44,367 nt of DNA from an uncultured Alphaproteobacteria bacterium (GCA_902589095.1 CACIRR010000004.1:1-44367), one strand, 5' to 3'; positions 1 to 9,649 are shown, counted from the stretch's first letter. The notes: a model not told the origin generated them from the sequence alone. Numbers and translations are program-made.

Positions 1-2
1 TA

Positions 3-1016
3 GATGCTGATTATGACATTGTAAGAAAAATGAGGGCCTCAATTTTGATTTTAGGCCCATTAATTGCTAGATTTGGAAAAGCAAGAATATCACTCCCAGG
101 GGGCTGCGCAATTGGCACAAGACCAATTGATATTCATTTAGAAGGACTGAAAAAATTAGGTGCAAATTTTCAAGTTGAAAATGGTTATGTTGTAGGTTGG
201 GTCAAAAAACAATTGATTGGCAATCATATCACTCTTCCTTTTCCAAGTGTTGGTGCAACTGAAAATATTATGATGGCTGCATCAATTGCCAAAGGAAAAA
301 CAATAATTGAGAATGCTGCAAGAGAGCCTGAAATTAATGATTTAGCTATGGCCCTGAATAAGATGGGCGCCAAAATAAATGTTAAAAATAATGGAATAAT
401 AAAAATTAATGGTGTTAATTCATTGTCCCAAACTTCACACAAAATTATGAGTGACAGAATAGTGGCAGGTACATTTGTGATTGCTGCTGTAATGTTAAAT
501 AAAAAATTTGAAGTAAAAGATATTGAAAGCAATCACTTAGAAGCTTTGACATCTTCATTGACTGAAATGGGAGCAAAATTAAAAATTAAAAAAACTTCTA
601 TTCAAATTATGCCTACTAAAAAATTAAATGGAATTAAGATTGAAACAGCTCCTTATCCAGGTTTTCCAACTGATTTACAGGCACAAATTATGGCTTTGAT
701 GAGTTTGGTCAATGGAAATTCACAAATTAAAGAAAATATATTTGAAAATAGATTTATGCATGTTCCCGAGCTAAATAGATTGGGTGCTATGATAAGAGTA
801 AAAAAAGATATAGCTTTAATTACAGGTAATAGAAATTTAAAAGGTGCACAAGTAATGGCTAGCGATTTAAGAGCTAGTGTTAGTCTCGTTCTTGCTGCCT
901 TATGTGCAGAAGGGGAAAGCATAATTAACAGAGTTTATCATCTTGACAGAGGATATGAAAAAATTGAACATACCTTAGGTAGTTTAGGTCCATCAATAAT
1001 AAGAGAAAAATATTAA
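3..1016 (+). CDS. murA: UDP-N-acetylglucosamine 1-carboxyvinyltransferase, 5'-truncated by window start
   Basis: Frame is open to the window start (DADYDIVRKMRASILILGPLIARFGKARISLPGGCAIGTRPIDIHL); the PGGCxIGxRPxDxH motif contains the MurA catalytic Cys. Confidence 0.95.
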   Translation, partial: DADYDIVRKMRASILILGPLIARFGKARISLPGGCAIGTRPIDIHLEGLKKLGANFQVENGYVVGWVKKQLIGNHITLPFPSVGATENIMMAASIAKGKTIIENAAREPEINDLAMALNKMGAKINVKNNGIIKINGVNSLSQTSHKIMSDRIVAGTFVIAAVMLNKKFEVKDIESNHLEALTSSLTEMGAKLKIKKTSIQIMPTKKLNGIKIETAPYPGFPTDLQAQIMALMSLVNGNSQIKENIFENRFMHVPELNRLGAMIRVKKDIALITGNRNLKGAQVMASDLRASVSLVLAALCAEGESIINRVYHLDRGYEKIEHTLGSLGPSIIREKY

Positions 1017-1060
1017 GTTTTTATAGTTTTTTCAAATTTAAGATATAAAAGCCAAAAATT

Positions 1061-1708
1061 ATGTCCAAAATTATTATAGCTGTTCCAAGAGGAAGAATAA
1101 TTAGCGAAATTAAAAAAATTCTAGCAAAAACAAGTTTTGCTCCTGAAAAAGAAATGTTTGATGACAAGTCAAGAAAGCTTACATTTTCATCAAAAAGAAA
1201 AGATGTTAATTTTATCAAAGTCAGAGCTTTTGATGCATGCACATTTGTAGCTTTTGGAGCTGCTCAAATTGGTATAGCTGGCGAAGATGTAATAAAAGAA
1301 TTCGACTACTCAGAAGTATATGCGCCTTTAGAGCTAAATATTGGACATTGTCGCTTGTCTGTTGCTGCACTCAAAACATTATTAAAAAAAGAAGATCCAG
1401 AGACTTGGAGCAATATTAGAGTTGCCACAAAATATCCAAATATCAGCAAAGAATATTTTGCAAAAAAAGGTGTGCAGGTTGATGCGATAAAGTTAAATGG
1501 TTCAATGGAGTTGGCGCCCTCTTTAAATATGTGTAGAAGAATAGTTGACTTGGTTTCTACTGGCGCTACGCTAAAAGCGAATGGTCTTAAGGAAATTGAT
1601 GAGATTATGAAAGTTCAATCAAAATTAATTATTAATAGATCTGCTTTCAAAACAGATAATAAAAAAATACAATCTATTATTCAGGAGTTCAAAGATTTAG
1701 TAGAATGA
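1061..1708 (+). CDS. hisG: ATP phosphoribosyltransferase, short-form catalytic subunit
   Basis: 215 aa; AVPRGR start, GIAGEDVI, and DLVSTGATLKANGL PRPP-binding motif; no C-terminal regulatory domain. Confidence 0.93.
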   Translation: MSKIIIAVPRGRIISEIKKILAKTSFAPEKEMFDDKSRKLTFSSKRKDVNFIKVRAFDACTFVAFGAAQIGIAGEDVIKEFDYSEVYAPLELNIGHCRLSVAALKTLLKKEDPETWSNIRVATKYPNISKEYFAKKGVQVDAIKLNGSMELAPSLNMCRRIVDLVSTGATLKANGLKEIDEIMKVQSKLIINRSAFKTDNKKIQSIIQEFKDLVE

Positions 1709-2991
1709 AAATACTAACTTATCAATCTGATGATTTTTGGAGACAATTAGAAGAACATCTTTTTATAAGAGATGAAGAAACAAGCTCTAAAATAGAAGCT
1801 GATGTAAAATCGATTATTAAAGAGATAAGGGCATATGGTGATGAAAAAGTTATACAATTTGCAAAAGATTTTGATAAGATTATTATAAAAAAAAATGAAA
1901 TAAAATTACCAAATTTAAAACAATTTTATTCTTTAGAAAATTTAAATAACGAAACTGTTAAAAGTTTTAGGTTAGCTATACAAAATGTGAGAAAATTTCA
2001 CCAAAAACAATACCCTAGTGATTATGAAATTTCAAATATGGATGCAAAATTAAAATCAATTTGGAAACCAATGGACTCAGTAGGTCTTTATGTTCCAGGC
2101 GGTAAAGCAGTTTATCCATCCTCATTAATTATGAGTGTAGTTCCTGCTCAAATAGCAGGAGTAAAAAGAATAGTCTGTGTAACACCTCCTTCAAATAACT
2201 TTAATCCTTATATTGCTTTTCTATTAGACGAGTTAAATATCCAAGAAGTTTATCAAATTGGTGGGGCTCAAGCAATTGCGGCTTTAACTTATGGAACTCA
2301 AACAATTAATCCAGTTAATAAAATTTTTGGACCAGGAAACGCTTATGTTGCAGCTGCAAAAAAACAAGTTTTTGGCAAAGTTGGGATAGATTTAGTTGCT
2401 GGCCCCTCAGAAATTATAGTTGTAGCAGACGAAGATAATAATCCTGAATGGGTTGCAAGTGATATAATGGCTCAAGCCGAGCATGATGAAAATGCACAGT
2501 CAATACTAATTACTAATAGCAATAATTTTGCTAAAAAAGTATTGGACAACATAGATAATCTTAAAAAAACTTTGAGCAAAAAAGTAACAGTTGAAACTAG
2601 TTTGAAAAAAAATGGCCTAATCGTGATTATGGATGATTTAAAATTGTCATATAAAATTATTAATAAAATAGCTCCAGAACATTTGCACCTTCAATCAAAA
2701 GAAAAAGATTTTATTTTTCAAAATGTGAACAATGCTGGAGGAATATTTTTAGGTGATTATTCAACTGAAGCATTTGGTGATTATGTTGTAGGGACAAATC
2801 ATATCTTACCTACTTCTGGAGCAGCTAAATTTTCATCAGGTTTAGGTGTAATTGATTTCATGAAAAAAAGCTCTGTTGTAGAAATAAATAAGTTGAGTTA
2901 TGAAAATCTATCAAAGCATGTAGAAAATATATCAGATGTTGAGAATTTAGATGCTCATAAATTGTCAGTTACGGTTAGACAAACAAAATAA
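1705..2991 (+). CDS. hisD: Histidinol dehydrogenase
   Basis: VGLYVPGGKAVYPSSLIMSVVPAQIAGV, GPGNAYVAAAKKQVFG, DLVAGPSEI, EHDENAQS; ATGA overlap with hisG. Confidence 0.96.
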   Translation: MKILTYQSDDFWRQLEEHLFIRDEETSSKIEADVKSIIKEIRAYGDEKVIQFAKDFDKIIIKKNEIKLPNLKQFYSLENLNNETVKSFRLAIQNVRKFHQKQYPSDYEISNMDAKLKSIWKPMDSVGLYVPGGKAVYPSSLIMSVVPAQIAGVKRIVCVTPPSNNFNPYIAFLLDELNIQEVYQIGGAQAIAALTYGTQTINPVNKIFGPGNAYVAAAKKQVFGKVGIDLVAGPSEIIVVADEDNNPEWVASDIMAQAEHDENAQSILITNSNNFAKKVLDNIDNLKKTLSKKVTVETSLKKNGLIVIMDDLKLSYKIINKIAPEHLHLQSKEKDFIFQNVNNAGGIFLGDYSTEAFGDYVVGTNHILPTSGAAKFSSGLGVIDFMKKSSVVEINKLSYENLSKHVENISDVENLDAHKLSVTVRQTK

Positions 2992-3027
2992 AATTAATTA
3001 TAAGTCCTAAAAAAAAGAAAGATAAAA

Positions 3028-3246
3028 ATGCCAAAAGAAGGATCGATTGAATTTCAAGGTGTGGTACTAGAGCTTTTACCTAATGCAATGTTTAAAGTTA
3101 AATTAGAAAATGATCATGAGATTTTAGCTCATTCATCAGGAAAAATGAGAAAAAATAGAATTAGAGTATTAGCTGGTGATAAAGTTACAGTTGAAATGAC
3201 GCCCTATGACTTAACCAAAGGTCGCATTACATTTAGATGGAAGTAG
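3028..3246 (+). CDS. infA: Translation initiation factor IF-1
   Basis: 72 aa; [67 protein letters not shown]. Confidence 0.97.
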   Translation: MPKEGSIEFQGVVLELLPNAMFKVKLENDHEILAHSSGKMRKNRIRVLAGDKVTVEMTPYDLTKGRITFRWK

Positions 3247-3410
3247 AAAAAAAAGACAACATAATCAATCTGAAGAAGAAAAAAAGTAAGTGTCCTACTT
3301 GTAAAAAAATTTCTAAAGAGCCATTTAGTCCATTTTGTTCAAAAAAATGTGCAGAATTAGATTTAATGAAATGGCTAAATGATGAACATGAAATTAATAT
3401 AACTAATTAA
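3237..3410 (+). CDS. yacG: YacG-like small zinc-finger protein (putative DNA gyrase inhibitor family), 57 aa
   Basis: Not in the ORF track (below its size cutoff). Read by hand: [57 protein letters not shown]; CPxC...FCSxxCAxLDLxxWL is the YacG signature. Overlaps the 3' end of infA by 10 nt. Confidence 0.85.
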   Translation: MEVEKKDNIINLKKKKSKCPTCKKISKEPFSPFCSKKCAELDLMKWLNDEHEINITN

Positions 3411-3472
3411 AGTTTTTTTTATAATATTTAATTGAATTAATAGCTAAAACACATTATCACAATTTTTTCATA

Positions 3473-3548
<76 letters not shown>

Positions 3549-3591
3549 TCATCTAATTTCATATTTCTCAAATTAGTGTAAGATCAATATC

Positions 3592-4572
3592 ATGAAATCA
3601 ATATTAGTATTTTCTAACGGAGAAAAAATTGGTGATGGAATAATTAAACTGCCTTTGCTTAATGAATTAAAGAGGAGACTGCCATATCATAATTTATTTT
3701 GGATGACCGATCAAGGAAGTACTGTGTATACATCAACCTTAAAGAATATTTCCTGTAATTACATTCATAAAATCTATGAGAAAGTTAATTTAAATTATTT
3801 TTTTTCGAATAAAATTTCAAATAATTATCAATTGGAAAAAGAGTTTTTTGATATAATATTAGACACTCAAAAATCTGTATTTAGAACGCTAACTCTTAAA
3901 AGAATTAAACATAAAACTTTTATTTCTGGTTCAGCATCAGGCATATTCTCTGATATTAGACTCAATAAAAATATTAGAAATGAGAAAAAATACTACTTGG
4001 AGTATTTGTATGATCTACTTGATTTAATTTTAAAAAAAGAAGTAGATAAGAATTTCAAGTTTCCAATTAATGAAAATATAGAAGTAAATTTAAGGAAAAT
4101 TTTTTCTGAAAATCATAATTATGTAGGCATTGCTCCTGGAGCTGGAGAAGAAAATAAAATATGGCCTCTTAATAATTATATTGAAATTGGAAAATATTTA
4201 GAGTCGAAAGATTATATAATAGTTTATTACTTAGGGCCAAATGAGAGGGATTATGAAAAAATCTTGAAACAAAATTTTCAAAATGCAATTTTTTTAGAAA
4301 ATGAAAAATTATTAGATAGTTTTAATAATATTGAAATAATTATGGCTTCAACAAAATTTTTAAAATTTGCAATATCAAATGATAGTGGAGTCAGTCACAT
4401 GCTTTCAACAAATTATTGTCCTTTAATAAAGTTATTTGGACCAAAAGATTCTAATAAGTTTACTCCAAAGTTGAAAAACTTAATTACAGTTTCATCATCA
4501 GAATTAAATTCAGATAAAATTGAAGATATTAGTATTTCTAGAGTTATTAGAGCAATTGAGGATTTAGATTAA
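3592..4572 (+). CDS. Glycosyltransferase family 9 / heptosyltransferase-like protein
   Basis: GIAPGAGEENKIWPLNNYIEIGKYL ... YYLGPNERDYEKIL ... SNDSGVSHMLST ... KLFGPKD resemble GT9 motifs. Confidence 0.7.
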   Translation: MKSILVFSNGEKIGDGIIKLPLLNELKRRLPYHNLFWMTDQGSTVYTSTLKNISCNYIHKIYEKVNLNYFFSNKISNNYQLEKEFFDIILDTQKSVFRTLTLKRIKHKTFISGSASGIFSDIRLNKNIRNEKKYYLEYLYDLLDLILKKEVDKNFKFPINENIEVNLRKIFSENHNYVGIAPGAGEENKIWPLNNYIEIGKYLESKDYIIVYYLGPNERDYEKILKQNFQNAIFLENEKLLDSFNNIEIIMASTKFLKFAISNDSGVSHMLSTNYCPLIKLFGPKDSNKFTPKLKNLITVSSSELNSDKIEDISISRVIRAIEDLD

Positions 4573-4575
4573 TCA

Positions 4576-5280
4576 ATGTTTAAGTTCGATAAACTAGTTT
4601 TTGGTGATCTTGGATGGGGTGATGAGTTTTTATTTGCAACTCTAATGACAATTACAGTTAGTATTCTATCAATGGGTTTAGGTTTGTTTCTTGCCATACT
4701 AACTGTTTGGGCAAAATTAATTACAAATAAAATAACTCGACTTATTGCTAATTTTTACACCACTGTTGTGAGGGGTGTGCCGGAGTTATTGGTAATTTAT
4801 TTGATCTTCTTTGGTGGAAACACTGTTGTTATGAGTATTGCTAAGCTTTTTGGGTATAATGGATACATTGAATTAAATGCTTTAACTATTGGAACTATAG
4901 CAATTGCCTTTATTTCAGCAACTTATTCTAGTGAAGTTTTGCGTGCTGCCTATTTGGCTGTGAACAAAGGGCAAATAGAGGCTGCGAAAGCTCTTGGATT
5001 AAATAAATTTCAAATCTTTTTTAAAGTGATGGGTCCTCAAATTTTGCGTCACGCGCTTCCAGGTATTGGTAATGTATGGCAAATTACACTGAAAGATACT
5101 TCTTTAATTTCAGTTACAGGATTAGTTGAAATTATGAGACAAACTAGAATAGCTTCAAATGTGGAACATTCTCCACTCACATTTCTTGTTACAGCAGCTT
5201 TATTGTATTTATTTCTAACAACTTTTTCAGGAAAATTTTTTAAAGTTTTAGAATTAAATTATTCCAAAGGGTATAATTAA
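4576..5280 (+). CDS. Polar amino acid ABC transporter permease (HisQ/HisM type)
   Basis: EVLRAAYLAVNKGQIEAAKALGLNKFQIFFKVMGPQILRHALPGIGN is the EAA motif of HisMQ permeases. Confidence 0.88.
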   Translation: MFKFDKLVFGDLGWGDEFLFATLMTITVSILSMGLGLFLAILTVWAKLITNKITRLIANFYTTVVRGVPELLVIYLIFFGGNTVVMSIAKLFGYNGYIELNALTIGTIAIAFISATYSSEVLRAAYLAVNKGQIEAAKALGLNKFQIFFKVMGPQILRHALPGIGNVWQITLKDTSLISVTGLVEIMRQTRIASNVEHSPLTFLVTAALLYLFLTTFSGKFFKVLELNYSKGYN

Positions 5281-5993
5281 TGCAAAACTTTTTAGATTAT
5301 TTTAACCAGTCATTATTATTTCGCAATTTCTTGGAAGTTTTATCTGGCTTAGATAACACTTTACTTCTTTTAATTATTTCCTTGCCAATTGGCTTTGTTT
5401 TATCATTATTTTTTGCTTTAGGGAGAGTTTCTAAATATCAATTTTTATCAAAACCTATAGCTGGTTACATATTTGTTGTACGTGGAACCCCACTACTTGT
5501 TCAAATATATCTAATCTATTTTGGTCTAGGCTCAATCGAGTTTATTAGAGAGAGTTTTTTGTGGATTTTACTAAAAGAGCCTTTTTGGTGTGGAGTATTG
5601 GCCCTTACTATCAATACAGTAGCTTACGGAAGTGAAATTTTTAGAGGAGGAATCCAATCGGTAACAAAAGGTCAGATAGAGTCAGGACTTTCGTTAGGTT
5701 TCAATAAAATAACTCTTTTAAGGAAAATTATTTTTCCAATAGCTTTAAGAAAGGTTCTTCCCTCTTATGGTAATGAATTAATCTTAATGGTTAAGGCAAC
5801 TTCTTTAGTTAGTCTTACAACCTATATGGAGATGACAGGAATAGCTAGAAAGATAATGGCTAAAACATTTGCCCCTGTAGAAGCTTTTATTGCAGCAGGA
5901 ATATTATATTTATTTTTAAACTTTTTAATGATTCAGTTTGTTAAATATTTAGAATGGAAATATAATCCTCACTTAAGAGTAGAGCAAAGTTAG
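5280..5993 (+). CDS. Polar amino acid ABC transporter permease (HisM type)
   Basis: VVRGTPLLVQIYLIYFGLG; SEIFRGGIQSVTKGQIESGLSLGFNKITLLRKIIFPIALRKVLPSYGNE. Confidence 0.88.
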   Translation: MQNFLDYFNQSLLFRNFLEVLSGLDNTLLLLIISLPIGFVLSLFFALGRVSKYQFLSKPIAGYIFVVRGTPLLVQIYLIYFGLGSIEFIRESFLWILLKEPFWCGVLALTINTVAYGSEIFRGGIQSVTKGQIESGLSLGFNKITLLRKIIFPIALRKVLPSYGNELILMVKATSLVSLTTYMEMTGIARKIMAKTFAPVEAFIAAGILYLFLNFLMIQFVKYLEWKYNPHLRVEQS

Positions 5994-6427
5994 TTTCTAA
6001 ATTTTTTGTGGCAAGTTCCACAGTTTGAGGCCATAATATTAAAATTCTCTACAAGTGAAACACTGTCTTCATTATTTATACTTTTACCAATATTTTCAAT
6101 TGAAATTATAAAATTGTCATTAAAAAGATCAAACTTTTCTCTATCCTCCCAAATTAAAGATGAAGCCTTGCCACCTTGTGTTCCTTCAGTAAACAATAAT
6201 TTAAATTCTTGCGCAGCATGTAATAATTTATCATTAAGCTTTTTTATTTCTTCGAATTCACCAGACATGGTTAGTGGATACATTTTAGTAGAATATGCTT
6301 TAATTTTACTCATATTACTCATTCTTTGCTTAACTATCTCTTCAACATTTTTATCTTCTATACTTATTTCATGAGAGGCAGCTATAAATGAGAAAAGGAG
6401 CAAAAATGCTAATATTTTAAAATTCAT
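5990..6427 (-). CDS. Cytochrome c'-like c-type cytochrome
   Basis: N-terminal hydrophobic signal (MNFKILAFLLLFSFIAA) and a C-terminal CGTCH heme motif in a 145 aa protein, the cytochrome c' arrangement. Confidence 0.75.
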   Translation of the reverse strand: MNFKILAFLLLFSFIAASHEISIEDKNVEEIVKQRMSNMSKIKAYSTKMYPLTMSGEFEEIKKLNDKLLHAAQEFKLLFTEGTQGGKASSLIWEDREKFDLFNDNFIISIENIGKSINNEDSVSLVENFNIMASNCGTCHKKFRN

Positions 6428-7310
6428 AATCTACTTTTTTAAGTGTCTTATGTAGATAGGTATATCCAATTTTAGCATATTCAAGAGGGTTAGCTTTTTT
6501 TGGATCTTGTTCTGCTTCAATTATTAGCCATTTATCATAATTATTTTCATATAAAATTTTAAATAATGGTTCATAATCAATGCATCCATCCCCAGGAACT
6601 GTGAACACACCATCTAAAAAAGACTCTCTAAAACTTAAATCATTTTTTAAAGAATTTTCTAAAATATTCTGCCTTATATCTTTACAATGCACGTGATTTA
6701 TTTTTGATATGTAGTTTTTTAAGACTCTTTCGTAGTTTGCTTCTGCAAAAAGTAAATGGCCAGTATCGTATAATAAAAAAGTATTTTGATTAGTGTTATT
6801 CATAAATCGGTCAACATCATTTTCTGTTTGGATAATAGTACCCATGTGTTCATGATAAGACATTGGAATACCTTCATCACTTAAACGGTTTGAGATATCA
6901 TTTATTTTTTTACAATATTCCGCAAATTCATCATCCTCCATTGTAGGTCTTGCTGAAAGTCTTTTTGTTTGATCACCCTGTATAGAACCTGATACATCAG
7001 CGAATACGAATACATCAGCATTTACTAATTTTAAAAGATTGAGGTGATCCTGCATTGCAAACCATTCATCTTCTGCAGATCTTGTTCTAAGAAGAGATCC
7101 ATACCATCCACCAGGCATTTTAAGTTTGTATTTATAAAGTAAGAAATTTGTTATACCGGGGTTTCTTGGAAATTTGCCTCCAAGCTCAATACCTGTAAAT
7201 CCTGCTGATGATGCTTCCTCTAAGCATTGCTCTATTGGTGTATCACCTCCAAGCTCTGGCATATCATCATTACTCCATGCTATTGGCGCTATACCTAATT
7301 TTATTTTCAT
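6417..7310 (-). CDS. iolE: Myo-inosose-2 dehydratase-like protein (IolE; TIM-barrel sugar phosphate isomerase/epimerase family)
   Basis: GIAPIAWSNDDMPELGGDTPIEQCLEEASSAGFTGIELG resembles the IolE N-terminus; YHEHMGTIIQTENDVDRFM and LLYDTGHLLFA. Confidence 0.75.
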   Translation of the reverse strand: MKIKLGIAPIAWSNDDMPELGGDTPIEQCLEEASSAGFTGIELGGKFPRNPGITNFLLYKYKLKMPGGWYGSLLRTRSAEDEWFAMQDHLNLLKLVNADVFVFADVSGSIQGDQTKRLSARPTMEDDEFAEYCKKINDISNRLSDEGIPMSYHEHMGTIIQTENDVDRFMNNTNQNTFLLYDTGHLLFAEANYERVLKNYISKINHVHCKDIRQNILENSLKNDLSFRESFLDGVFTVPGDGCIDYEPLFKILYENNYDKWLIIEAEQDPKKANPLEYAKIGYTYLHKTLKKVDYEF

Positions 7311-7354
7311 TATTTTTTATATTTCATGATATGGTAAAAAAATAAAGTAATAAA

Positions 7355-8176
7355 ATGAATATTCTTATCGTAGATGGAAATGAAAGAGATGCTTCTGAAA
7401 GGTATACCAACATGGGAATGGATACACAATATGAGGTTTATCAAAAAGTTTTAGAAAATTTATCAACTAGTAAATTAAATATTACTGTTATTCATCCTGC
7501 GATAAAAGACGAATATTTACCAATTGGAATTAGCTTGGATGATCTTGATGGTATAGCTTGGACAGGTAGTTTGCTAAATATTTATGATATGACTCCATCA
7601 ATCTTAAAACAGATTGATCTTGCAAAAAACCTTTTTACCAAAAAAAATAAAATATTTGGCAGCTGTTGGGGTTTGCAAGTTCTTGTGACTGCTGCTGGTG
7701 GAAAGATTAGAAAAAATCCTAAAGGGTTAGAAGCTGTTGTGGCAAAAGAAATAACTTTAAATGAAATGGGTGGAAAACATCCTATGTATGTTGGAAAAAA
7801 TAAAATTTTTGATGCTTTTTGTTGGCATTATGATGATACAGAAAATTTACCTCCTGACTCTAAAATTTTAGCATCTAATGAAAAAAGTAAAGTACAATCA
7901 ATTGATTTTACAATAAATAATTCCAGTGTTTGGGCAGTTCAATATCATCCAGAATTTGATCCAATCTGGATCGCAGGTTTAATGCAACAACGTGAGGAAA
8001 TATTACTAAATGAAAAAGCATTTTCTGAAAAAAAATTTTTTGATGAAGAATTAGAATATTTTTCTAATTATAAAAAAAATAAAAATGAATCACAAATTCA
8101 GCAATATAAAGATTTAACTAATATAAATAGCCATACTTTAGAGTTATCAAATTGGATTAAGTCGCTTAATTATTAA
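7355..8176 (+). CDS. Class I glutamine amidotransferase (GMP synthase-like GATase domain protein)
   Basis: GSCWGLQVLVTAAGG nucleophile elbow and VQYHPEFD His/Glu of the triad. Confidence 0.82.
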   Translation: MNILIVDGNERDASERYTNMGMDTQYEVYQKVLENLSTSKLNITVIHPAIKDEYLPIGISLDDLDGIAWTGSLLNIYDMTPSILKQIDLAKNLFTKKNKIFGSCWGLQVLVTAAGGKIRKNPKGLEAVVAKEITLNEMGGKHPMYVGKNKIFDAFCWHYDDTENLPPDSKILASNEKSKVQSIDFTINNSSVWAVQYHPEFDPIWIAGLMQQREEILLNEKAFSEKKFFDEELEYFSNYKKNKNESQIQQYKDLTNINSHTLELSNWIKSLNY

Positions 8177-9647
8177 GTGTTATTAAATTTTTTATTGTTT
8201 TTTTCCAAGTTGCAACTTTTTTTTGTACAATCGATTTTTTAATTTTTGGTTTTGTTTCTTTATTTTTTTTCCACAATTTTTTAATATCATTTGTATTTTT
8301 TATTATACCCGCACTAAGTCCAGCTAAATATGCGGCTCCAAGAGATGTTGTTTCTATATTTTCAGGTTTTATAATTTTTACTTGTGTTACATTAGATAAA
8401 CTTTGAAGAAAATTATTATTATTGATCATACCACCGTCAACTCTTATCTCGGAAATACTAATCTTGGCATCCCTTTCCATTGACTCTATAAGATCTAATG
8501 TTTGGTATGAAAGACTATCTAGTGTTGCTTTTATAATATCTGCTTGAGAAGTATTTCTTGTTAAGCCAAATATTGCACCTCTTGTATTTGGTTCCCAATG
8601 AGGTGCCCCAAGGCCTGTAAGTGCGGGGATTAAAATGACGTTTTCATTTTCATTTGCTAGAGAGTAAAGTTTATCAGTTTCTTTTGAATTTTTAAAAAAC
8701 ATCATATTATCTCTGAGCCATTGAATTGCTGATCCAGCAACAAAAATACTACCTTCATAACAAAACATTTTTTTTCCATTAATTTTAAATGCAACAGTTG
8801 TTAAAAGTTTATTTGAAGATAGCTTAAACTTAGTTCCTATATTCATTAATAAAAAACATCCAGTTCCATAGGTGCTTTTAGATTGTCCCGCACTAAAACA
8901 GGCTTGACCAATTGTTGCTGCCTGCTGATCTCCAGCCATTCCTCCTATTTGAATCTCACCACCAAATAATTTGGTACTACCGAAGTCGTAAGCATTTTCC
9001 TTTACTTCAGGTAAAATATTTTTATCAATTTTAAAAAGTGTTAATAGTTCCTTGGACCACTCTTCTTTAATAGAGTCATAAAGCATTGTTCTTGATGCAT
9101 TTGTTATATCTGTGAAATGCGACTTTCCTTCTGTGAGTTTCCAAAGAAGCCAAGTATCAATAGTTCCAAATAAAATATTTTTATTTGAAATTTTCTTTTT
9201 GTTAGAGACTTTATTTAATATCCACTTAATTTTTGTCGCAGAAAAATATGGATCTAAGACTAAACCTGTAATTTTTTGTATAATTTTATCTTTATTTTGT
9301 GTTTTTAATTTTTCACAATACTCAGCTGTCCTCCTATCTTGCCATACAATTGCTTTGTATAAAGGTTTTCCAGTAATTTTATTCCAGAGAACTGTGGTCT
9401 CTCTTTGGTTGGTTATGCCAATAGAGGCTATTTGGTTTGGTTTAAGTTTATTTTTTTTGATTGTTAATTGAATTAATTTTTTAACATCATTCCATATTTC
9501 CTCAGCATCATGTTCTACCCATCCATCTTTAGGAAAAAATTGTCTAAATTCTTTTTGTTGAATATTTTTTATTTTAAATTTATCATCGTATAAAACCACT
9601 CTAGAGCTGGTTGTGCCTTGGTCAATTGATAATATATATCTCTTCAT
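8166..9647 (-). CDS. glpK: Glycerol kinase
   Basis: SIDQGTTSSRVVLYD, ITNQRETTVLWNKITGKPLYKAIVWQDRRTA, GGMAGDQQAATIGQACF, RVDGGMINNNNFLQSLS. Confidence 0.96.
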   Translation of the reverse strand: MKRYILSIDQGTTSSRVVLYDDKFKIKNIQQKEFRQFFPKDGWVEHDAEEIWNDVKKLIQLTIKKNKLKPNQIASIGITNQRETTVLWNKITGKPLYKAIVWQDRRTAEYCEKLKTQNKDKIIQKITGLVLDPYFSATKIKWILNKVSNKKKISNKNILFGTIDTWLLWKLTEGKSHFTDITNASRTMLYDSIKEEWSKELLTLFKIDKNILPEVKENAYDFGSTKLFGGEIQIGGMAGDQQAATIGQACFSAGQSKSTYGTGCFLLMNIGTKFKLSSNKLLTTVAFKINGKKMFCYEGSIFVAGSAIQWLRDNMMFFKNSKETDKLYSLANENENVILIPALTGLGAPHWEPNTRGAIFGLTRNTSQADIIKATLDSLSYQTLDLIESMERDAKISISEIRVDGGMINNNNFLQSLSNVTQVKIIKPENIETTSLGAAYLAGLSAGIIKNTNDIKKLWKKNKETKPKIKKSIVQKKVATWKKTIKNLITLNN

Positions 9648-9649
9648 AA

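Noticed and set aside
224-532. Antisense ORFs in the track (for example 224..532, 653..922, 13420..13764, 17887..18261, 26675..27082, 28567..28884)
   Set aside because: Each lies opposite a clearly recognised conserved gene, has low-complexity composition and no recognisable motif; expected by-products of AT-rich coding sequence.
3553-3576. CTAATTT...AAATTAG inverted repeat after tRNA-Phe
   Set aside because: Only 7 bp, all but one A/T, with a 10-nt loop; not distinguishable from chance.
6006-6374. Plus-strand 122 aa ORF opposite the cytochrome c'-like gene
   Set aside because: The minus-strand frame has a signal peptide and CxxCH motif; the plus-strand frame shows neither family motif nor plausible context.
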